NCBI GenBank assembly: GCA_011620555.1
Contig: WOYY01000093.1
Location: 1 to 37,286 of the forward strand
Direction: 5' to 3'
Origin: Anaerolineaceae bacterium
Lineage (GTDB): Bacteria; Chloroflexota; Anaerolineae; Anaerolineales; Anaerolineaceae
Length of the DNA: 37,286 bases
Shown here: one piece after another, positions 31,995 to 37,286 of the stretch
Numbering within the stretch: the first letter of the stretch is position 1
Layout: every line of letters starts with the position of its first letter
Program-made: the position numbers and the translations under genes
The notes under the pieces: generated by a model
What the model was told of the DNA's origin: nothing
Database searches by the model: none
The model's input: the letters and a program-made list of their open reading frames with translations, nothing else

Positions 31995-33349
31995 TGTTCA
32001 CACCTCACACTCCCCAAGAAATTGAGGAGATGCTGAAGGTTGTTGGGGTAGAGACTATCGAAGAACTTTTCGAGAAAGTTCCGGAGGATTTCCGTTTTCC
32101 AGAACTTGATCTACCAGAAGGCCTTTCTGAGATGGCGATTTCCGCCGAACTCAAGGAACTGGCCTCCGGCAATGCCACCACCGAGGATTTCATCTCCTTT
32201 CTCGGTGCGGGCGCCTATAATCACTACATCCCCGCCGCCGTGGATATGATCCTGCGCCGGGGTGAGTTTTATACCGCCTATACCCCCTACCAACCCGAAG
32301 TATCTCAAGGCACGCTCCAGGCGATTTTTGAATTTCAATCGCTGATGACCGAATTGACGGGCATGGATGTCAGCAACGCGTCCCACTATGACGGCGCGAC
32401 GGCCACGGCTGAAGCCGCCAACCTCGCCTATCATTTCTTCCGCGGCAAACGTAAGAAGATCGTCGTCTCCCGCTCCGTCAACCCGCAATACCGCGAAACC
32501 CTGCGCACCTACATGCAGGGTCTGGAAAACGTTCAGGTGCTGGGGGATGAACCCGCGGCTGGCGTATCCGGCGATCTGAATAAGCTGCTGGCCCTGACCG
32601 ACAAAGACACCGCCCTGGTGATTGTCCAATATCCGGACTTCTTCGGCCGGATTATCGACTACACGAAGCTGATCGAGGCCGCCCACAGTCAGGGCGCACT
32701 CGTGGCCTTTGTGTTCAACCCCACCGCGCTGGGGCTGCTGAAACCGCCCGGAGAATTTGACGTCGATATCGCTGTTGGCGACGGCCAGCCCCTTGGCATC
32801 CCCTTATCTTACGGCGGTCCCTATCTCGGCATCTTCACGATCAAGGACAAGTACGTCCGCAAACTGGCCGGCCGCCTGGTCGGCGAGACGGAGGATGAGA
32901 CCGGCAAACGGGCCTATGTCCTGACGCTGACCGCCCGCGAACAGCATATCCGCCGCGAAAAATCGACCTCCAACATCTGCACCAACCAGGGCCTGATGGC
33001 TCTGGCGGCCACCGTCTACCTCAGTTTGCTGGGCAAATCCGGCTTCAAGCAGGTCGCCGAACTCTGCTATCAGAAGGCCCATTACGCAGCGGAGCAGATC
33101 AGCAAGGTCAAAGGTTACGATCTGGCCTTCCCCGAAACGCCGTTCTTCCACGAGTTTGTGGTGAGCACCCCTGAGCCCGTGAGCATGATTAACGCCCACC
33201 TGCAGGAACATGGGTTCCTGGGCGGCTATGACCTGAGCCTGGACTATCCCGAAATGAAAAATAAAATGCTGATCGCCGTCACAGAAAAGATCACCAAACA
33301 AGATATTGACGACCTGGTCGCCGTTCTCGAGGAGGCCCATCATGATTGA
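31994..33349 (+). CDS. gcvPA: glycine dehydrogenase (decarboxylating) subunit 1
   Basis: A 451-residue subunit, the N-terminal half of the split P protein that decarboxylates glycine and loads the remainder on lipoyl-H protein. Landmarks are FTPHTPQEIEEML, FLGAGAYNHYIPAAVD, FYTAYTPYQPEVSQGTLQ, the NASHYDGATATAEA stretch and REQHIRREKSTSNICTNQ. It lacks the PLP lysine, which is on subunit 2. It overlaps gcvH by 1 base and gcvPB by 8 bases, giving tight coupling of an expected heterotetramer. The two-gene P protein is usual in Firmicutes, archaea and Chloroflexota. Confidence 0.97.
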   Translation: MFTPHTPQEIEEMLKVVGVETIEELFEKVPEDFRFPELDLPEGLSEMAISAELKELASGNATTEDFISFLGAGAYNHYIPAAVDMILRRGEFYTAYTPYQPEVSQGTLQAIFEFQSLMTELTGMDVSNASHYDGATATAEAANLAYHFFRGKRKKIVVSRSVNPQYRETLRTYMQGLENVQVLGDEPAAGVSGDLNKLLALTDKDTALVIVQYPDFFGRIIDYTKLIEAAHSQGALVAFVFNPTALGLLKPPGEFDVDIAVGDGQPLGIPLSYGGPYLGIFTIKDKYVRKLAGRLVGETEDETGKRAYVLTLTAREQHIRREKSTSNICTNQGLMALAATVYLSLLGKSGFKQVAELCYQKAHYAAEQISKVKGYDLAFPETPFFHEFVVSTPEPVSMINAHLQEHGFLGGYDLSLDYPEMKNKMLIAVTEKITKQDIDDLVAVLEEAHHD

Positions 33350-34799
33350 GCCTACCATCTATGAACTTTCTCAGCCCGGACGCAAAGGCGTCGCTTTCCC
33401 AGAATCCGATGTGCCAGCCTATGACCTGCCGGCCGGCTTCGCCCGCGAAGCGCTGAAGCTCCCCGAACTCTCCGAGCAGGATGTGGTCCGCCATTTCACG
33501 CACCTCTCACAGTTGAACTACTCGATTGATGGCGGTTTCTACCCCCTGGGGTCCTGCACGATGAAATATAACCCCAAGATCAACGAAGAAATGGCCCGCC
33601 TGCCGGGCCTGGCAAACACCCACCCCCTCCAGCCGATCGAGACCGTTCAGGGCAACCTGTACATCATGTATCAGCTTCAGGAATGGCTGCAGGAGATCAG
33701 CGGCCTCAACCGGGTCTGCCTCTCGCCCGCGGCGGGCGCCCAGGGTGAATTGGTCGGCGCATTGATCATCAAGAAATACCACGAGATCAACAACGCGCCT
33801 TTGCGCACGAAAATCCTGATCCCGGATTCAGCCCACGGCACCAACCCCGCGACCTCTGCGATGAGTGGTTTCAAAGTTGTGTCCCTGCCTTCGGATGCCC
33901 GCGGCAATGTGGACCTGGAAGCCCTCAAAGCGGAATGCGATGAGACCCTGGCCGGCCTGATGCTGACCAACCCCAACACCCTCGGCCTCTTCGATGAAAA
34001 CGTCCTGGAAGTGATCCAGCTGGTGCATGAAGCCGGCGGCCTGGTCTATGGCGACGGCGCCAACCTGAACGCCCTGCTCGGCGTTGTCCGGCCGGGCGAC
34101 CTCGGTTTCGACATCATGCATTTCAACCTCCACAAGACCTTCTCGACCCCGCATGGCGGCGGCGGACCAGGGTCCGGCCCGGTCGGCGTCTCCGAGGCGC
34201 TGGCCGAATTCCTCCCCAGCCCGGTGGTGACGATCATCGAAAAAGGCGACGAGGAAACGCCCCCCTTCTTTGGCTTCTACACGCCCCAGCACACCATCGG
34301 CCGGATGAAAGCCTTCTACGGCCATTTTGGGATGCATATCCGAGCCTACACCTACATTGCCATGCACGGCCCCGCAGGGCTGCTGGATATCGCTCAGAAG
34401 GCCGTCCTGAACGCCAATTACCTGATGGCACAGATCAAAGAGGACTATACCCTGGCCTATGACCGCACCTGCATGCACGAATTTGTGGTCGAAGGCGCCT
34501 GGGAGGACATCCCCGATATCCACGCCCTGGATATCAGCAAACGCCTGATGGATTACGGCTACCACCCCCCAACGAATTACTTCCCACTGATCGTCCATGA
34601 AGCGCTGATGATCGAACCCACCGAGACCGAAAGCAAGCAGACCCTGGATGCCTTCGCCAAGGCGATGAAAGCGATCGCCAAAGAAGCGCGGGAAGATCCC
34701 GACCTATTGCAGACCGCGCCGCATAACACCCCCATCCGCCGCTGCGACGAAGTCAAAGCCGCCCGGGATTTGGTGCTCTGCTGCTGGATCCCTGAGTAA
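33342..34799 (+). CDS. gcvPB: glycine dehydrogenase (decarboxylating) subunit 2
   Basis: A 485-residue PLP-binding half of the split P protein. I chose ATG 33342 (MIEPTIYELSQPGRKG), since GAGGAGG lies 6 bases before it; the open frame upstream lies in gcvPA. Landmarks are FYPLGSCTMKYNPKINE, the SPAAGAQGELVGAL loop, DSAHGTNPATSAM and the PLP-lysine segment NLHKTFSTPHGGGGPGSGPVG. The C-terminus is complete. No gene for the T protein (gcvT) or the L protein (dihydrolipoamide dehydrogenase) follows; both must be elsewhere or the cassette is incomplete. Confidence 0.97.
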   Translation: MIEPTIYELSQPGRKGVAFPESDVPAYDLPAGFAREALKLPELSEQDVVRHFTHLSQLNYSIDGGFYPLGSCTMKYNPKINEEMARLPGLANTHPLQPIETVQGNLYIMYQLQEWLQEISGLNRVCLSPAAGAQGELVGALIIKKYHEINNAPLRTKILIPDSAHGTNPATSAMSGFKVVSLPSDARGNVDLEALKAECDETLAGLMLTNPNTLGLFDENVLEVIQLVHEAGGLVYGDGANLNALLGVVRPGDLGFDIMHFNLHKTFSTPHGGGGPGSGPVGVSEALAEFLPSPVVTIIEKGDEETPPFFGFYTPQHTIGRMKAFYGHFGMHIRAYTYIAMHGPAGLLDIAQKAVLNANYLMAQIKEDYTLAYDRTCMHEFVVEGAWEDIPDIHALDISKRLMDYGYHPPTNYFPLIVHEALMIEPTETESKQTLDAFAKAMKAIAKEAREDPDLLQTAPHNTPIRRCDEVKAARDLVLCCWIPE

Positions 34800-34821
34800 A
34801 AAACCAGCTTTCAAGAAACAA

Positions 34822-34850
34822 AAGGGACACCTCTTTGTCAGGTGTCCCTT
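34822..34850 (-). terminator. terminator between gcvPB and exonuclease III
   Basis: AAGGGACACCT (34822-34832) pairs with AGGTGTCCCTT (34840-34850), an 11-bp perfect stem with a 7-base loop. The T-rich tail (TTTTGTTTC) follows only on the reverse strand, so it mainly ends the exonuclease transcript; it may also protect the gcv mRNA end. Confidence 0.8.
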
Positions 34851-34880
34851 AGGATGTACAAATGATCTCATCGGTGAGGA

Positions 34881-35645
34881 TTAATTCTTCAAAATCAAAC
34901 TCACCGGACAGTGATCAGAACCCATGATGTCATCGTGGATCACAACATCCACAACCTTATCCATCAGAGATTCTGAAACCAGGTAATAGTCCAAACGCCA
35001 GCCGATATTCCTGGCCCGGGCATTGGTGCGGTAAGTCCACCAAGTGTAGCCAACCTGCTCGGGATACAGTTTCCGGTAAGCATCCACGAAACCATGTTCC
35101 AGGTATTTATCAATCCAGACCCGCTCCTCCGGCAGGAAGCCGGTGTTTTTTTCATTGGCTTTCGGGTTCGCCAGGTCAATCTCGTTGTGAGCCGTGTTGA
35201 AATCCCCGGTGATGATGATCTGTTTGCCCTCGCTATGGAGATCGTCACAGATTTTCAATAATTCTTCGTAAAATTCCAGTTTATAAGGCACCCGGGTATT
35301 TTCCTGGCCGCCATTGGGGAAATAAATGTTGTAGAGGTACATGTTTCCAAACTGGCTGCGGATCACCCGGCCTTCCACGTCAAACTTCTCAAGGCCAAAG
35401 CCCTTTTCTACCGAATCGGGCGGCGTTTTATGGAATGTCGCGGTTCCGCTGTAGCCTTTTCGCTCAGCCGGGTTCCAGCAGGCCTCATAACCCGCCAGAG
35501 AGGCTTCCCCATCACTCAGCTGGCCTCTTTGGACCTTGATCTCCTGGAGACAAAGGACATCCGGGTCCACTTCCGGCACCCAATCCAGCGCGTTTTTCTT
35601 CAGCACAGCCCGAAACCCATTGACATTCCACGTCGTGATCTTCAC
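34881..35645 (-). CDS. xth: exodeoxyribonuclease III / AP endonuclease
   Basis: A 254-residue DNA repair enzyme of the ExoIII/APE1 family, which cuts at abasic sites and trims 3' ends. I chose the GTG at 35645, giving MKITTWNVNGFRA, the usual family start, with AAAGGTG about 6 bases upstream; a GTG five codons earlier has no such site. Motifs are TWNVNGFRA (metal Asn), LCLQEIK (metal Glu), NIYFPNGG, the catalytic ITGDFNTAHNEIDL and GSDHCPVSL (catalytic His pair region). It stands alone, with a terminator downstream. Confidence 0.94.
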   Translation of the reverse strand: MKITTWNVNGFRAVLKKNALDWVPEVDPDVLCLQEIKVQRGQLSDGEASLAGYEACWNPAERKGYSGTATFHKTPPDSVEKGFGLEKFDVEGRVIRSQFGNMYLYNIYFPNGGQENTRVPYKLEFYEELLKICDDLHSEGKQIIITGDFNTAHNEIDLANPKANEKNTGFLPEERVWIDKYLEHGFVDAYRKLYPEQVGYTWWTYRTNARARNIGWRLDYYLVSESLMDKVVDVVIHDDIMGSDHCPVSLILKN

Positions 35646-35781
35646 ATCAGCACCTTTCACTTCACATCGACCCTATGGTAAACTTGGTAGTTGAATTTAT
35701 AACTGATCCATCTAACTATCCACTTGATTTTACTCAGCCCCTCCAAATTTTCAAAGGCTGTTTAGAAATAAATTTGAAACC

Positions 35782-37179
35782 ATGAAAATTCACTTCACCC
35801 GGTTCATCGTCCTCCCCCTGCTGATCCTAATAAGCCTGACCCTTGCGACCACACCTGCCAGCGCCTCCACCCACGCGCAGGAGGGCAATGCGGTTTACAT
35901 CGTGCAGGCCGGAGACACCCTCAGTTCCATCGCCGTGCAGTTCGGCGTGGACCCGGATGAGATCCAAAGTGCAAACGGGATCGCCGATGCCAACACCTTG
36001 GACATTGACCAGCGCCTGATCATCCCCGGTCTGGACGGGGTCTCAGGCGTTCTGACCACCGAGGTCATCCCCTTTGGAGCTTCAATGGCCGCGATTGCCC
36101 GGGAATATCAGATCAAGCCCCAAACGCTGATCCAATTGAACAAAATTACCAGCCCATCCGAAGCCATTGCCGGGGTCGAATTTATCATTGCCGTGGATGA
36201 AACTAAGGACCCCCTGGTTCCGATCAAAATGGTATCTCAAAATCAAACAACACTCGAAGCGGCCATTTTGAACGGCAACTCGCCCTGGCTGCTCTCAGCG
36301 GAAAACCAGCTGAATGGCAGCTGGGATTTGCTGCCCGGCGACATGCTTTACGCCCAGGGCGAAGAAGAGACCGCAGCCCAGCAAGCCTTCTCCGCTGCGG
36401 CGATCACGATTAACCCCCTGCCCGTCCTTCAGGGTGAGACTCTTGAAATCGGCGTGAGCGGCCCGCAAGGAACCACCTACACCGGCTCCTTCAACGGCGA
36501 ACCATTAACCTTCTTCTCCGATAACGGCAGCCGGTTTTACAGTTTCCATGGAATCCACGCCCTGGCGGAAACCGGCGTCTTCCCCCTCAGCGTCACGGCA
36601 ACAAACTCCGATGGGCAAAGTCAGACTTTTGAGCAGCTTGTCCTCCTGGCCGATGTCGCCTATGGGCAGGAATATGTCTATGTCACCGAAGGTCTGGGCC
36701 AGGATGAGATCGCTTATGAAGAAAACTTCCTGGGTGGAGCCCTCGCCAATCCAAGCGCTGAGCGGCTCTGGGACAGTCCATTCCATTACCCGGTGGATGA
36801 TCCCTGCTTGGGCAGTTATTTTGGCCCGGACAGGACCTATAACGACGGTAAACTTTATTACTACCACACCGGCCTGGATTTCACCGTCTGTGCGCCGAAC
36901 CTCAATATCTATGCCCCAGCGGCCGGCCGGGTCATCATCGCCGAAGAGCTGCCCGTCAAAGGCAATGCGATTTTCATTGACCATGGTTGGGGTGTGTATT
37001 CCGGCTACGCCCACCTGTCCACCTTTAATGTTCAGGTCGGCGATTTTGTTCAACCGGGCGATATCCTCGGCCAGATCGGCAACACCGGGCGCTCGGCCGG
37101 CCCGCACCTGCACTTTGAAATTAATATTGGCAGCACGCCTGTCAACCCCCTGACCTGGCTGGAAGAGGAATACCCTTAA
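35782..37179 (+). CDS. secreted LysM and M23 peptidase (peptidoglycan hydrolase)
   Basis: A 465-residue exported protein. A Sec signal (about 1-31, ending near ASA) precedes a clear LysM (about 38-83; YIVQAGDTLSSIAVQFGV). A second, weaker LysM-like repeat lies at about 90-137, and possibly a third at about 150-192. An Ig-like beta domain follows (about 207-292), then the M23 metallopeptidase (about 335-460). Zinc ligands are H362 and D366 (HTGLD), and H444 of HLHFE; H411 and H442 complete the active site. It would cleave cross-linking peptides in the cell wall. C342 and C370 flank the first zinc ligands and may form a disulfide. No Shine-Dalgarno precedes the ATG. A division or remodelling role is inferred; activity looks intact. 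Confidence 0.93.
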   Translation: MKIHFTRFIVLPLLILISLTLATTPASASTHAQEGNAVYIVQAGDTLSSIAVQFGVDPDEIQSANGIADANTLDIDQRLIIPGLDGVSGVLTTEVIPFGASMAAIAREYQIKPQTLIQLNKITSPSEAIAGVEFIIAVDETKDPLVPIKMVSQNQTTLEAAILNGNSPWLLSAENQLNGSWDLLPGDMLYAQGEEETAAQQAFSAAAITINPLPVLQGETLEIGVSGPQGTTYTGSFNGEPLTFFSDNGSRFYSFHGIHALAETGVFPLSVTATNSDGQSQTFEQLVLLADVAYGQEYVYVTEGLGQDEIAYEENFLGGALANPSAERLWDSPFHYPVDDPCLGSYFGPDRTYNDGKLYYYHTGLDFTVCAPNLNIYAPAAGRVIIAEELPVKGNAIFIDHGWGVYSGYAHLSTFNVQVGDFVQPGDILGQIGNTGRSAGPHLHFEINIGSTPVNPLTWLEEEYP

Positions 37180-37197
37180 ATTGCGAATTAAAACAAA

Positions 37198-37220
37198 ACA
37201 AGCACTTAAAATGTGCTTGT
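37198..37220 (-). terminator. terminator of the tRNA-Leu transcript
   Basis: ACAAGCAC (37198-37205) pairs with GTGCTTGT (37213-37220), an 8-bp stem with a 7-base loop. The T tract (TTTTGTTTT) follows on the reverse strand, so it ends the tRNA transcript, 13 bases after the mature 3' end. Confidence 0.75.
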
Positions 37221-37232
37221 GTCGTTGTTCAA

Positions 37233-37286
37233 TGCGCTGGGAGGGAGTCGAACCCTCACGCCTTGCGGCACGTGGCCCTCAACCAC
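37233..37286 (-). tRNA. tRNA-Leu(GAG), 5' part cut by the window edge
   Basis: Read on the reverse strand, the visible part holds the anticodon arm GTGG-TTGAGGG-CCAC with anticodon GAG, a long class II variable arm (TGCC-GCAA-GGCG), the T arm GAGGG-TTCGACT-CCCTC and the 3' acceptor strand CCAGCGC plus discriminator A at 37233. The long variable arm and GAG anticodon identify leucine. CCA is not encoded. The acceptor 5' strand and D arm lie outside the window. Confidence 0.93.

Noticed and set aside
1-37286. CRISPR arrays, insertion sequences, prophage or defence genes
   Set aside because: No regularly spaced repeats, transposase or integrase motifs, or phage structural genes were seen on either strand.

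Overview
The window reads as a chromosomal stretch of an anaerobic, amino-acid- and sugar-fermenting bacterium. Gene content and protein style (Pro/Thr-linked LysM proteins, a zinc-ribbon membrane protein, fused ADP-forming acyl-CoA synthetase, split glycine decarboxylase) fit the Chloroflexota, most likely class Anaerolineae. This is an inference from protein character, not from a marker gene. I see no phage, transposon, CRISPR array or plasmid gene, so this looks like core genome rather than an island.

Layout. 1-305: a 31-codon reverse ORF with a perfect Shine-Dalgarno and a divergent promoter region. 306-2474: ADP-forming acetate-CoA ligase with its own terminator. 2491-5556 (+): membrane metallophosphatase, HAD-IIA phosphatase and a Tat-exported L,D-transpeptidase, meeting HemW (-) stop to stop. 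6836-8046: zinc-ribbon/LysM membrane protein and a strong terminator shared with thioredoxin reductase (-). 9207-20352 (+): a long co-directional run of M20 dipeptidase, DUF1385 protein, ComEA-like protein, Het-C-like protein, YqeY, PgpH-type HD phosphohydrolase, YbeY, a two-TM coiled-coil protein, ornithine carbamoyltransferase, ornithine aminotransferase and pyruvate kinase. 20372-23945 (-): a GntR/FCD regulator followed by both subunits of a 2-oxoacid:ferredoxin oxidoreductase. 24087-29872 (+): Tex and a heterodimeric ABC exporter. 29888-30523 (-): fatty-acid hydroxylase. 30787-31308 (+): a small anchored Cys-containing protein. 31352-34799 (+): promoter, glycine riboswitch, gcvH-gcvPA-gcvPB. 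34881-35645 (-): exonuclease III. 35782-37179 (+): LysM/M23 peptidase. 37233-end (-): partial tRNA-Leu(GAG).

How the genes fit together. The dipeptidase, ornithine aminotransferase, ornithine carbamoyltransferase, glycine cleavage proteins, 2-oxoacid:ferredoxin oxidoreductase and ADP-forming acyl-CoA synthetase suggest peptide and amino-acid fermentation: 2-oxoacids are oxidised to acyl-CoA with ferredoxin reduction, and ATP is conserved by acyl-CoA hydrolysis. Pyruvate kinase supplies the glycolytic branch. A second theme is the cell envelope: L,D-transpeptidase, LysM proteins, M23 peptidase and fatty-acid hydroxylase.

The most interesting regulation is in two places. First, the gcv leader at 31352-31601 has a near-consensus promoter, a single glycine aptamer, a candidate ghost helix and a 10-bp pairing able to hide the gcvH Shine-Dalgarno. 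Second, the GntR promoter carries three perfect palindromes at 23957-23996. Several genes without a Shine-Dalgarno also have a -10 hexamer 7-11 bases before the start codon, suggesting leaderless transcripts.
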